Shown here piece after piece: positions 8,193 through 17,298 of a stretch of 64,000 nucleotides of DNA; the first letter of the stretch is position 1; the number at the start of each line of letters is the position of its first letter. The stretch lies in contig CAXXKO010000016.1 in NCBI GenBank assembly GCA_963666705.2, forward strand, positions 1 to 64,000, given 5' to 3'. Under the pieces are notes generated by a model. The model saw only the letters and a list, made by a program, of their open reading frames with translations. It did not search any database and was not told where the DNA came from. Source of the DNA: G963666705 sp963666705 (GTDB lineage Bacteria; Pseudomonadota; Alphaproteobacteria; CADEGL01). The position numbers were made by a program, and so were the translations under genes.

Positions 8193-9912
8193 GGTATTTG
8201 TAGGGCGCGGTCACGCGCTTGGCGTGGTCCTGTAGCTCCGCGGCCAAGGCGGGCGAGCCCGCCACGCCCTCCCGCAACACGATGAAGGCTTTCACGATCT
8301 GGCCGCGCTCGGTGTTCGGGCTGGCGACGGCGGCGCATTCGAGCACGCTTTCGTGCTCGAGGAGCGCGTTCTCCACCTCGAGCGGCCCGATGCGGTAGCC
8401 GGCCGAATTGATCACGTCGTCGCTCCGCCCGGTATAGAAAAGGTAACCCTCCTCGTCCCTGCGCGCGAGGTCGCCCGTGAGGAACCAGCGCCCGTCGGGG
8501 CCGTCGACGTAGGATTCGGCCGTGCGCGGATACGGACGTGCGTGCGCGCGCCAGCGGGCCGTCGAGTTTCGACCAGACCACACGTCGCTCCACTTCCATC
8601 ATCCGCGACACCCTCGCGGACCGCATCGTCAGCGACGAGGATTAGGCGGTCACGCAGGGCGCGGCGGCGGACCTTGCCCGTCGCCGTCTTGGGCAGGGCG
8701 TCCACGAACGCGATGGCACGCGTCCTCGTCCCGGTAGCCCAGCATGATCTGGGGGTTGGGCGTCAGGATGGCGAGGCTGCCCTCCTCGCCCACGGGCAGG
8801 CGCCGGCCCTGGGCGTCGAGCACGTCGGCCACGGTGCCCGGTGAGGGGAGGCCCATGGAGCCCGGCTTGACCGGCATCGAGGGATAGTTGAGGACGGTCA
8901 TCAGGGTCTCGGTCTGCCCGTAGGCCTCGGAGACGGGCATGCCCATGACCTCGCGCCACCGCGCCGAGATGGCCGGGTTGACGGCCTCGCCGGCCGAGAC
9001 GGTGAGGCGCAGCTTCGAGAGGTCGAAGCCGCCCGCGTCCTCGTCCACGACGCGATAGAGCTCAGTTCCCGCGGCGCAATAGACCGTGACCCCATATCTC
9101 TCCAAGAGACGCAGACGCTCGCGCGGCTCGAACGGCCCGTCGTAAAAGAAGGCGCAGGCCCCCCGGCTCCACGGCCCGAAGAGGATGCTGGTGCCCGCCT
9201 TGCTCCAGCCCACGTCGGCCGTGCACCAGATGGTGTCGTCGGCCGAGAGGTCGAGCCAATAGGTGGCGGAGACGCGCCAGGCATAGAGCGCGCGGGCGGC
9301 GTGGATGACGGCCTTCGGGTGGCCGGTCGAGCCCGAGGTGTAATAGAGGATGGCCGGGTCCTCGGCCCCCACCGCGACCGCTTCGAAGCCCTCGTCCGCC
9401 GCCGCCATTAGCGCATCGTAGTCGCCCCAGCCTTCGGCCGCGCCCAGGGCGATACGCACCGGCAGCACCCCATGCAGGCCCGCGAACTTCCCGGCGTTGC
9501 GGGCGGGCGTGAAGGCGGCCACCGCACCCGAATGCCGAACGCGGTAATCGAGGTCCCCGGCCGTCAGCATCTCGATACAGGGGATGGGGACGGCGCCGAG
9601 CTTCAGGCAGCCCACGGTGGCGATCTGCCAGTGCGGGATGCGCGGTGTCATGACGATGACCCGGTCGCCCTTCCCGACCCCCAGCTTCGCGAGCATTGAG
9701 GCGAAGCGGCTGGTGAGGCGGGACATGTCGGAATAGCGATAGCGCTCCTCCCGCCCCTCGGCGTCGGCCCAGACGAGCGCCCAGCCGTCACCGTGCCGCG
9801 CGTAATGGTCCACGACATCGGCGCCGAAATTGAACCTCTCCGGCACCCGCCAGCGGAACGCGTCGCAGGTCGCGCGGTAGTCCCCCATGGGGGGAAGCAT
9901 GGGGTCGATCAT
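8092..9912 (-). pseudogene. AMP-forming acyl-CoA synthetase, split by an inserted duplication
   Basis: The N-terminal domain reads from ATG 9912 with the AMP-binding motif YYTSGSTGHPKA, and continues to LGYRDEDA near 8723. The C-terminal domain resumes near 8528 as RTAESYVDGPDGRWFLTGD and ends with the catalytic-lysine region PKTATGKVRRRALRDR. Between them lies the 194-bp duplicate. It brings a stop at 8650, so the main product is 420 residues without the C-terminal lysine domain. Both halves are in the same frame, so removing about 195 bp restores a protein of about 541 residues. Probably inactive as it stands; an assembly artefact should be excluded. Confidence 0.85.
8529..8722 (+). repeat. 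Local direct duplication, inserted copy (194 bp)
   Basis: Degenerate copy of 7977-8192 inserted in the synthetase gene. The breakpoints carry short identities: GATACGGACGTG on the left, and the bases CGCG on the right. Internal losses relative to the parent are 1 base after ACGTGC, 5 after GTCGAG, 9 after TTCCAT and a net 7 after GGATTAG. Confidence 0.9.
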
Positions 9913-9915
9913 GGG

Positions 9916-10002
9916 CTACGCGCTCACCCAATAGCCGCCATCGAGGACCAGCGTCGCACTGGTGACGAGCGCCGTCCTGCCCGAGAATTCGTAAGCAACC
10001 AT
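9916..10002 (-). pseudogene. Remnant of a short-chain dehydrogenase: two gene ends fused
   Basis: A 28-codon frame reads as an SDR start (MVAYEFSGRTALVTS) joined directly to an SDR end (ATLVLDGGYWVSA) and a TAG. SDR enzymes begin with a cofactor-binding ALVTGA motif and end with a TGATLVVDGGY-like tail. These have similar coding sequence, so a deletion between them would leave exactly this junction. About 220 codons are missing. It ends 3 bases before the synthetase ATG, suggesting the intact gene was the preceding cistron of that operon. Confidence 0.7.
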
Positions 10003-10029
10003 GGCGCGCCCCCACTTCGGCGGCACGCC

Positions 10030-10401
10030 TCACACGACCGGCGCGCCGTATCCCCAGCTATAAGGCACCGGGCCGGAGAGGGCCACCACGTCGCCTTCCT
10101 GAATGGGGTGCCCGGTCTCGATGCCGCCGCGCAAGCGCGGACTCACGTCGCGGCCGTTGACCATGGCGAGATAGACCTCGCGCGGCGGGATACCGAGGCG
10201 CGCGAGCAGGTCGGCGATGGTGCTGCCGGCGGGGAGGCGCAGGCGCATGGTTCCGCCGAATCGGAACAGGGTGTTGAAGAGGCGCACCTCGGTTTCGATG
10301 GTGACGCCGTCCACATTGTGGCCGATCATGCCCGCGTTCATCTCGAATGCCTCCAAGGCGCCGGTCCAAGCCAGCACCTGATAGCCCAAGCTGGTGGGCA
10401 C
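10030..10401 (-). CDS. MoaD/ThiS-like ubiquitin-fold protein
   Basis: A 123-residue small protein. The C-terminal 90 residues follow the beta-grasp pattern of MoaD/ThiS: VRLFNTLFRFGG, then LPAGSTIADLLARLGI, then VYLAMVNGRDV and GDVVALSGPVP. It lacks the terminal Gly-Gly needed for thiocarboxylate formation and ends WGYGAPVV, so classical sulfur-carrier function is doubtful. The start may be GTG 10401 or ATG 10342. It may be a partner subunit of a neighbouring oxidoreductase, but none is intact here. Confidence 0.65.
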   Translation of the reverse strand: MPTSLGYQVLAWTGALEAFEMNAGMIGHNVDGVTIETEVRLFNTLFRFGGTMRLRLPAGSTIADLLARLGIPPREVYLAMVNGRDVSPRLRGGIETGHPIQEGDVVALSGPVPYSWGYGAPVV

Positions 10402-10431
10402 GGGCCTTGATTTCGATCAAGGCCGGGGGCG

Positions 10432-11334
10432 GTGGAGGAAGCCAGGATCTTGTCCATCCGCGCGCTGTCGGTGCCGGTCCAGGCCGCGCTGTGGATGACG
10501 GCGACGGGCATCCTGCTCGCCGCCATGACGGCCATGATCCGGCCGGCGGCGGCCGGCCTGCACCCGTTCGAGGTCGCTTTCCTGCGCACGGCTATCAGCT
10601 CGGCGCTGGTGGCTGGTTGGCTGTGGCGGTCCGGCCGGCCGTTCCTGCCCCCGGGGCGCCGCACCGCCTACGGCGTCCGCGCGCTGCTCGACAGCTTCGG
10701 CATGGCGCTCTGGTTCCTGGCGGTGACACTGATGCCGCTCGCCACGGCGACGGCGCTGCTCTTCACCATGCCCATCTTCGCCTCGGTATTGGCCGCCCTG
10801 CTTCTGCGCGAGGTGGTCCGCGCCCGGCGCTGGGCGGCCATCGCCGCCGGCTTCACCGGCGCCCTCGTCATCCTGCGGCCCGATGGCGGCACAATCGAGA
10901 CGCCCGCCGTCATGGTGCTGGTGACGGCCGTGGTGGCGGCGGGCGCGCGCGTCCTCATCCGCTCGCTCGCCCGCACCGAGCGGCCAGACGCCATCGCCGG
11001 CTATCATATGATCCTACAGACGCCCATCCTCTTGCTACCGGCGCTCTTCGTGTGGCGCTGGCCGGACGCGGACGCGGCCCTCTGGCTTCTCGGCATCGCG
11101 GTCTCTGGGCTGCTTTCGCACATGTGCCTCGCCCGCGCCATGACCATCGCCGAGGCCTCGGCCGTCGCACCCTATGATTTCGTGCAGCTGATCGCCGCGG
11201 CGCTGATCGGCACCCTCGTGTTCGGCGAGGTGCTCGATCCCTGGACCGCCCTCGGCGGCGCCATCATCACCGCCGCCACCCTCTACATCGCCCGCCGGGA
11301 GGGCCGCTTGCGGCGGGAGAAGGCACGCCGCTAG
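10432..11334 (+). CDS. DMT-superfamily transporter (EamA domains)
   Basis: A 300-residue inner-membrane protein with about ten hydrophobic helices in two EamA-type repeats. The first repeat ends with LLREVVRARRWAAIAAGF and the second with VLDPWTALGGAIITAATLYIA, the usual repeat-end patterns. A role in metabolite efflux or uptake is expected from the family; the substrate is unknown. It is divergent from the MoaD-like gene with starts about 30 bp apart, so the two probably share a control region. It ends four bases into the convergent DASS gene end. Confidence 0.85.
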   Translation: MEEARILSIRALSVPVQAALWMTATGILLAAMTAMIRPAAAGLHPFEVAFLRTAISSALVAGWLWRSGRPFLPPGRRTAYGVRALLDSFGMALWFLAVTLMPLATATALLFTMPIFASVLAALLLREVVRARRWAAIAAGFTGALVILRPDGGTIETPAVMVLVTAVVAAGARVLIRSLARTERPDAIAGYHMILQTPILLLPALFVWRWPDADAALWLLGIAVSGLLSHMCLARAMTIAEASAVAPYDFVQLIAAALIGTLVFGEVLDPWTALGGAIITAATLYIARREGRLRREKARR

Positions 11335-12800
11335 CCCGGCCCCAGCACCCAGTCGCCGAGGGCGAGTATGGCGAGGGCGACGACGACGATGCCCACGAGA
11401 TCGAGGATCGCGCCGGCCCGCAGCATCTGCCCGACCCGGACGGCGCCGCTGCCGAAGATGACGGCGTTGGGCGGCGTGGCGACCGGCAACATGAATCCAA
11501 GAGTGGCGAAGAGGGCGACCGGCAGGGTCAGCATAACCGCCGGCTCACCCATACCGAGTGCCGTGGCGCCGGCCACCGGGAGGAAGACGGCCGCTATCGC
11601 CGTGTTGCTGGCCAGCTCGCCAACGAAGACGATGACGGCGCCGACCGTCAGCAGCAGGAGGAAGACCGGCAGAACCCGCAGCCCGGTCAGCCACGCCCCG
11701 ATCCAATCGGCCAGGTCCGTATCGCCGATCGCCGCGGCGAACGCCAGGCCGCCACCGAACAGGATCAGCACGTCCCAGCTGATCTCCGTCGCCTCCTTCC
11801 AGGAGAGCAGGAAGCGCCCGCTCTTGAGGTCCACCGGCAGCAGGAAGAGCAGCACCGCCCCGGCGATCGCGATACCGGCGTCGGAGAGGCGCAACCAGGG
11901 CATTGCCGATGCCAGCAGAGGGCGGGCAATCCACAGCATCGCGACCAGCAGCATCACGGCCGCCACCTGGCGCTCGGCGCGGGAGATCGGCCCGAGCGCG
12001 GTATGCGCGGCGCCCGACACGGCCGCGGCATGGGGCGATGCCCGCCCTGGGACCCGGAACGTCACGCGGGTCAGGACGAGCCAGGCGAGCGGCAGCAGAA
12101 CCAGGACGAGGGGCACGCCGATCAGCATCCAGCGCAGGAAGCCGACCTCGATGCCATAGCTCTCCGCCATGAAGGCCGCGAAGAGGGCGTTTGGCGGGGT
12201 GCCGATGATCGTCCCCATGCCGCCGATGGTCGCCGCGTAGGCGATCCCGAGCAGCAGGGCGGGCGCCGCGCCGTCCGTTTCCCCGCCATCGCCCCCCTCG
12301 AAGGCGGTAACGATCGAGAGGCCGATGGGCAGCATCACCATGGCCGTGGCCGTGTTGCTGACCCACATGCTGAGGAAGGCGGTGACGGCCATGATCCCGG
12401 CGATGATGCCGCGCGGGCTGGAGCCCGCGAGCCTGAGCACGGTCAGCGCCAGGCGCCTGTCGAGGCCCCAGACGCGCATGGCGCGCGCGAGCAGGAACCC
12501 GCCCAGGAACAGGAAGATGAGGGGATGGGCGTAGGACGGCGCGGTCGCCTCGATGCCGCGGATGCCGAGGAGCGGGAAGAGTATGAGCGGCAGCAGCGCC
12601 GTGACGGCGAGCGGCACGGCCTCGGTCATCCACCAGACAGCCATCCAGATGCCGGCGGCGGCCGCCCATCAGCCCTCTTGCGACAGTCCTTCCGACGCCG
12701 GGGCCGCCATGATGGCAGTGGCGAGCACGGGGCCCAGGAGCAGGCCGACCACACGGTGGCGCGGCAATCCGAGCCCGCGTCGTTCCTTCGTCCGGGACAT
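11331..12800 (-). pseudogene. DASS/SLC13-family anion symporter with an in-frame TGA near the N-terminus
   Basis: The full frame starts at ATG 12800 (MSRTKERRGLGLP) and has one in-frame TGA at 12669-12671 after codon 43. It then runs uninterrupted from WAAAAGIWMAVWWMTEAVPLA to the stop at 11331. The downstream part (437 residues from ATG 12644) holds the family core, including the SNTATA motif in MWVSNTATAMVM. Translation could restart at 12644, losing only the first helix. DASS carriers import di- and tricarboxylates or sulfate with sodium. It lies downstream of the isochorismatase-like gene on the same strand. Function is uncertain. Confidence 0.75.
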
Positions 12801-12851
12801 GGCCCATGGTAGCGCCTGGCGTTCGCCGAAAGCTAGAACAGGGCGGCGGCC

Positions 12852-13541
12852 CTAACCAGCCGTGGTGAGCGCCCTCACGAAGGCGGCCGAATCCGCGACT
12901 GAGCCGAACACGCCACCCTCGACCTTGACCGATTCGACGGCCCAGCGGTGGAGTCCGGGATCGACCGCGCCACAGCAGTCGGCGAGCAGCAGGCACTGGT
13001 AGCCGCGGTCGTTCGCTTCGCGCATGGTGGTGTGCACGCACACGTCGATGGTGTTGCCACAGAAAGCCAGGTAGCGCACCGCGCTCCGGCGCAGGACGAT
13101 CTCGATGTCGGTGCCGCAGAAAGCCCCGTTGGCCGTCTTGTCGATGATGGGCTCGCTTTCCAAGGGGGCGAGCTCCGGGATGATCTGCCAGCCGGGCTCA
13201 CCGCGCACGAGCACGCGCCCGCAAGGGCCCTCGCCGCCCACCGGCACGCCGGTGCGACGGTAGCGCTCGGCCCGGAAGGCGGGCATGTCGGCGAGGTCGC
13301 GCCTATATCCCTGGCGGGTGTGAAAGATCGCCATGCCGGCCCCGCGCGCCGCCGCGAGCACTGCCCGGACGGGCTCGATCGGCGCGCGCAGGGGCGCAAT
13401 ATCGTAACCGAGCTGTCCCACATACCCGGACGGGTCGCAGAAATCGACCTGCATGTCGATGACGATGACGCCGCATTCGCGCGCCGTCACACCCTCGAGG
13501 ATGGGCCAGGGATAGGGGTCGGCATCGACCGATATCGTCAT
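12852..13541 (-). CDS. Isochorismatase-like cysteine hydrolase
   Basis: A 229-residue hydrolase with the catalytic triad visible: Asp29 in VIVIDMQVDF, Lys135 in IIDKTANGAF and Cys168 in GNTIDVCVHTTMREA. The family includes biuret, ureidoacrylate and nicotinamide amidohydrolases. The sequence resembles the ureide/biuret branch more than true isochorismatases, which is inference. It sits between a hypothetical gene (13543-14103) and the DASS transporter on the same strand, so it may act on an imported nitrogen compound. Confidence 0.87.
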   Translation of the reverse strand: MTISVDADPYPWPILEGVTARECGVIVIDMQVDFCDPSGYVGQLGYDIAPLRAPIEPVRAVLAAARGAGMAIFHTRQGYRRDLADMPAFRAERYRRTGVPVGGEGPCGRVLVRGEPGWQIIPELAPLESEPIIDKTANGAFCGTDIEIVLRRSAVRYLAFCGNTIDVCVHTTMREANDRGYQCLLLADCCGAVDPGLHRWAVESVKVEGGVFGSVADSAAFVRALTTAG

Positions 13542-13542
13542 G

Positions 13543-14103
13543 TCAGGTTCCTCCGCTCGATTCCGCAGGCGGGCCGAGGACAGGCGCGTGGCCGAAGACT
13601 GCCCGCCAGGTGGCCTCGAAGCGCGCCAGCGCCGCCGAGTCCGCGTAGCTTACGGATAGCCACCGGTGCCGGAAGCCGCAATGGCCGAGCTGTCCCTGGT
13701 ACGGAAGCGCGTAATCCCACCGGACCTCGAGGCCATCGAGGCCGTGGGTGGCAACGGCGACGGAAATCGGAAAATCACTCGAAACAAGGACCACTCGTTC
13801 CGTGACGCGGCAGCCCAATACCGCAGTGCCGCAAAGAAAACTCCGTGTCTCGAGCTCGTCGTCCTTCTCGCTTTCGAGCTGTACCGACCCACTCCATGTA
13901 AAATCCCCCGCCACCTCCCGGAACAGCGCCTCGAAGAATCGCGGCGGTCCCGGAAGGGACGCAAGCTCGTCCCAATTGCCGTGCTCGGGCTCGCGCGGAA
14001 AGCCGCCCTTGAGAACCATCCAATCCACGGCGCTATCGTACCGGCGCGCGTCCAGCATTGACAGGGATGCCACGGGACTGAAGGTTGATGCGGGCGCGCA
14101 CAC
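13543..14103 (-). CDS. Conserved-looking hypothetical protein
   Basis: A 186-residue frame of mixed composition, less G/C-rich than its neighbours, with no membrane segment or recognised motif. The start may be ATG 14103 or ATG 14058 (MLDARRYDSAVDW). It ends one base before the isochorismatase-like gene, so the two are probably co-transcribed. The C-terminal half (FRHRWLSVSYADS, FEATWRAVFGHAP) looks like a folded globular protein. I do not recognise the family. Confidence 0.5.
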   Translation of the reverse strand: MCAPASTFSPVASLSMLDARRYDSAVDWMVLKGGFPREPEHGNWDELASLPGPPRFFEALFREVAGDFTWSGSVQLESEKDDELETRSFLCGTAVLGCRVTERVVLVSSDFPISVAVATHGLDGLEVRWDYALPYQGQLGHCGFRHRWLSVSYADSAALARFEATWRAVFGHAPVLGPPAESSGGT

Positions 14104-14247
14104 GGGGGCGCTTCACGTCCTCGATCTTCACCGCGAGTCGACGCCTTCGGTGCGGGCGCGAAATACGTGATGGTTTAATCGCCCCCCACTTACTGGCAGA
14201 CTGAATGCTCGCCTGTTGGGCGGAACAGCGCGAACTTGGGAACCAGG
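14104..14247. other. Intergenic segment left of the IS21-family element
   Basis: No gene was recognised. If the IS21-family element had simply inserted, this segment should hold the remainder of the truncated mechanosensitive-channel gene from the other side. It does not match that family in any frame, pointing to a deletion or rearrangement at this IS end. Confidence 0.6.
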
Positions 14248-14447
14248 TGTCAACGGCGGAGCAAAATTAGTCCACCCGGGCGGAGCAAAACTAGTCCACT
14301 TGACGTTATGCGGTACGCGGTGTTGGGGGGTTGTCCCGGTAGTCCATAGGAGGGACCCGCGCTGCTTCGTGTAGCGCTTGCGTTACGCGGAGCGAAGCAG
14401 CGTGGGAGGTTCCTGTGGACCCACCGGGTCAACCATTGCACCGGCGG

Positions 14448-15218
14448 TCAAGCAGGTATTTTTGGGGATTTCCGCCGTTTTTGGCTTTGGTTGAGACGAT
14501 AGCTCTCGCCGTTCATTTCCAGGATATGGACATGGTGGGTGAGGCGGTCCAGCAAAGCCCCGGTCAGGCGTTCCGAGCCGAATATCTCCGTCCACTCATC
14601 GAACGGCAAGTTGGAGGTCACCAGGATCGAGCCCCGCTCGTAGCGCTGGCTGAAGACTTCGAACAGCAGCTCGGCGCCGGTCTTCGAGAGCGGCACGAAG
14701 CCGAGTTCGTCGATGATCAGAAGGTGATACTTTGCCAGTTGCTTCTGCAGGCGCAACAGGCGTTTTTCATCCCCGGCCTCCATCAGTTCATGAACCAGGG
14801 CAGCGGCCGTGAGGAAGCCGACGGAGAGCCCCTTTTGGCAGGCCGCCAGACCGAGACCGAGGGCGATATGGGTCTTGCCGGTTCCGCTGTTGCCGAGCGC
14901 GATGATATTCTCACGACGCTCGACGTATTCGCATCGCGCCAACTCCAGAACCAGCATCTTGTCGAGCGATGCGATGGCCTTGAAGTCGAAGCTGTCGAGG
15001 CTTTTGACGGCGGGGAACCTGGCCTGTCTGATCCGCCGCTCGACCATGCGGCGCTCACGGTCGATCAGTTCCAACTCGGTCAGACGGACAAGATACCGCA
15101 CATGGTCGGCGCCCTCGGTGGCGCATTGGCGGGCCAGCTTGTCGTATTCGCGCAGGAACGTCGGCAGTTTCAGGGTCTTGAGGTGATGGGCCAGCAACAC
15201 TTGCGGCGTATCGGTCAT
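14448..15218 (-). CDS. istB: IS21-family helper ATPase IstB
   Basis: A 256-residue AAA+ ATPase that assembles on DNA and directs IstA to target sites. Walker A is GNSGTGKTH and Walker B is LLIIDELGF. The sensor region SILVTSNLPFDEW and the ILEMNGESYRL tail are typical of IstB. Its ATG at 15218 overlaps the end of istA by four bases, coupling their translation. It appears intact. Confidence 0.93.
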   Translation of the reverse strand: MTDTPQVLLAHHLKTLKLPTFLREYDKLARQCATEGADHVRYLVRLTELELIDRERRMVERRIRQARFPAVKSLDSFDFKAIASLDKMLVLELARCEYVERRENIIALGNSGTGKTHIALGLGLAACQKGLSVGFLTAAALVHELMEAGDEKRLLRLQKQLAKYHLLIIDELGFVPLSKTGAELLFEVFSQRYERGSILVTSNLPFDEWTEIFGSERLTGALLDRLTHHVHILEMNGESYRLNQSQKRRKSPKIPA

Positions 15219-16729
15219 GACGCGCCTCCACCCAACAAGCTCATATAACTGGCGGCGGCCGTGGTCGCCACGTTGGCCCGAGGCAGGTAGGGATAGATAT
15301 CCAGGTCGAGTTTGGGCGGGCGTCGCTCGATACGGCACAGCACAAGGTGTTTGACGGCGTCGTAGCCGATCGCACCCAGGCGCAGGGCGTCCTTCACCGC
15401 GCCGTGAAGCACCTCGAGATCGAAGGTCTCCAGAAGCCGAAGGACCTGGACGTATTCCCGCTTGCCGGCCTTGCCCATGCGCGCCTCCAGGAGACGGCGC
15501 AGGGTTGGGAAGGCATCAGGCAGTTCCCATCCGGCTAGCGGCGCGGCCTGATCCAGGGCACCGATCTTGTGCTCCAGCAAAGGCAGGTAGTGGATCGGAT
15601 CGAAGACCATGTCTTCCCGGTCGTAGGAACGGGGGTGTCGGGCAATGATCCCGGCGCCGCAACCGATAACCACCTCGTGGACATAGCCACGGATCCAGAC
15701 TTCCTGATGGCCGTAGGCGACGGGCACGGAATAGTCATTCGTCCGGTAGCGCACCAGGGACAGCGAGTTGACCCGCGTGCCCTGCTTGTCGCACGCGTCG
15801 AACGGTGCCGGCAGTGGCCTCTTCAACGCTTCGCGGTCACGCACAAACCGTTCGCCGATGCTCTCGCGGTGGCCGCGCAGGACGTTGCCTTGCCGGTTGC
15901 GGCATTGCTCTTCCAGGTGGCCATTGAAGGCGTCCCAGCTCGCGAACCGGGGAAGCGGCGTCATGAAGTTCCGCCGGGCATAGCCGACCACCCCCTCCAC
16001 ATTGCCTTTGTCGTTACCCTTGCCGGGACGGCCGTAGCGGTCCTCGAAGAGGTAATGGGACTGCAGCCCGCTGAACGCCCGCGTTCGTTGCCGCGTGCCA
16101 TCTGACAAGATGCGCGACACCAGACACTTGTCGTTGTCGTAAAGAATCGATTGGGGAACGCCGCCGAAAAAAACAAAGGCTCTGTTGTGCCCGTCCAGCC
16201 AGGCCTCCGTCGTCGCCGCCGGGTAGGCCGCAACGAAGCAGGCATCGCTGTGGGGAAGTGTCATGACGAAAAAATGCGCCCGATACTTGACGCCGGCGAT
16301 GATCGCATCCGCCTCGCCAAAGTCCGCTCGAGCATGGCCCGGAGGATGTGACAACGGCACAAACATCTCACGCCGACGAAGGCGCCGTTCCCGAACGTAA
16401 TCCTTCACGATGGTCTCTTTGCCCGTGAAGCCATGTTCGTCGCGAAGGCGCTCGAATATACGCTTCGCCGTGTGGTGCTGCTTACGGTGAACCGTTCGGT
16501 CCTCCTCCAGAATACGGTCGATGATATCCGTGAAGGGGGCCAGTTTCGGGCGTTTCGGTGGCTGGCGTCGCCGATATCCCGGCGGCTCCGAATGCCGCAG
16601 CATCTTCCTCACCGTCTCGCGCGCAATGCCAAACCGACTTGCCGCCTCTCGCTGGCTCAGACCATCAACATGGCAGGCCAGCCGAACGCGCAGATATAGG
16701 TCCACGGTGTACATCCTCCCGCCTTCCAT
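15215..16729 (-). CDS. istA: IS21-family transposase IstA
   Basis: A 504-residue DDE transposase. It has an N-terminal helix-turn-helix (LSQREAASRFGIARETVRKML) and an RNase H-fold core with acidic residues in HARADFGEAD, ILYDNDKC and NDKGNVEGVVGY. An Mu-C-like C-terminal part follows. The start may be ATG 16729 or ATG 16714 (MYTVDLYLRVR); the latter matches other IstA proteins better. It appears intact, so the element may still be mobile. Confidence 0.92.
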   Translation of the reverse strand: MEGGRMYTVDLYLRVRLACHVDGLSQREAASRFGIARETVRKMLRHSEPPGYRRRQPPKRPKLAPFTDIIDRILEEDRTVHRKQHHTAKRIFERLRDEHGFTGKETIVKDYVRERRLRRREMFVPLSHPPGHARADFGEADAIIAGVKYRAHFFVMTLPHSDACFVAAYPAATTEAWLDGHNRAFVFFGGVPQSILYDNDKCLVSRILSDGTRQRTRAFSGLQSHYLFEDRYGRPGKGNDKGNVEGVVGYARRNFMTPLPRFASWDAFNGHLEEQCRNRQGNVLRGHRESIGERFVRDREALKRPLPAPFDACDKQGTRVNSLSLVRYRTNDYSVPVAYGHQEVWIRGYVHEVVIGCGAGIIARHPRSYDREDMVFDPIHYLPLLEHKIGALDQAAPLAGWELPDAFPTLRRLLEARMGKAGKREYVQVLRLLETFDLEVLHGAVKDALRLGAIGYDAVKHLVLCRIERRPPKLDLDIYPYLPRANVATTAAASYMSLLGGGAS

Positions 16730-16805
16730 CTCAAAAAAGATCGAAGGCTACAGGTGGCAGAGTTTTACTCCGCCCGCGGCTGGGAAATCCCGCCGCTTCC
16801 GTGGA

Positions 16806-17276
16806 CTAATTTGTCACCGCCGTTCTCACCTTGATCGGCCGGTTCGCCGCCATCGGCGAGCGGACGTAGACCTCCGAGACGACGACGAGGCAGCGGTCGA
16901 CCGCCAGCAGCGCCAGGACGAGCATGGCGGCGTGCATGAGGTAGATCGTCGCGTCGTAGGGCGTGACCTGGTCGGGCATGGAGAGCTGTTCGCCGATGCG
17001 GAAGAAGTCGAGCCCCGCATTCATCACCACCAGCACCGCGAGCCAAGCGACGAAGCGCAGCACCTTGCGCCGCGCGACCTGGACCGCCCAGGCCGGCTCG
17101 CCCGCCTCCTTGAGCGCCCTCAGCACCGCCGGCTCGGCGAGGAGTCGGAACATGACGTAGGTCAACACCATCAGCACGAGGGTGACCAGAAGACCGCCCC
17201 AGAGATCCTCGTCCGACCGCAGATAGAGGACGGTTAGATTGAAGCTTTCGGTGAAGTCCATTGTGTCGTTGGGCAT
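16806..17276 (-). pseudogene. N-terminal fragment of a MscS-family mechanosensitive channel, cut by IS21
   Basis: From ATG 17276 the frame encodes about four transmembrane segments and reaches RSPMAANRPIK. It then crosses into the IS end at 16829 and stops six codons later at a TAG supplied by the IS. Larger MscS relatives (MscM/YbdG-like) have a TM bundle followed by an RPIKG-type motif at the start of the channel domain. The gene is therefore cut just before the pore and beta domains, and the missing half is not on the far side of the IS. The assignment rests mainly on the RPIKG context. Confidence 0.65.
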
Positions 17277-17298
17277 CGGTCAGGCGATCATCCCATGT

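Larger units (their letters stand above)
14248..16829 (-). mobile_element. IS21-family insertion sequence, about 2.58 kb
   Basis: Contains istA and istB in the usual overlapping order. The ends are TG...CA: TGTCAACGGCGG at 14248 and the complement of TGAGAACGGCGG ending at 16829. The AACGGCGG...AAATTAGTCCAC blocks match at 21 of 24 positions. Subterminal GGCGGAGCAAAA/TTAGTCCAC motifs are repeated inside the left end, as is typical of IS21 multiple terminal repeats. No target duplication is visible between the flanks, consistent with a later deletion next to the element. Confidence 0.85.

Noticed and set aside
9926..10030. Independent regulatory site between synthetase and MoaD-like gene
   Set aside because: The sequence is explained by the fused ends of a short-chain dehydrogenase gene.
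12669..12671. TGA as a selenocysteine codon in the DASS transporter
   Set aside because: Transporters of this family are not selenoproteins, no selenocysteine hairpin was seen after the codon, and the stop is in a poorly conserved N-terminal region.
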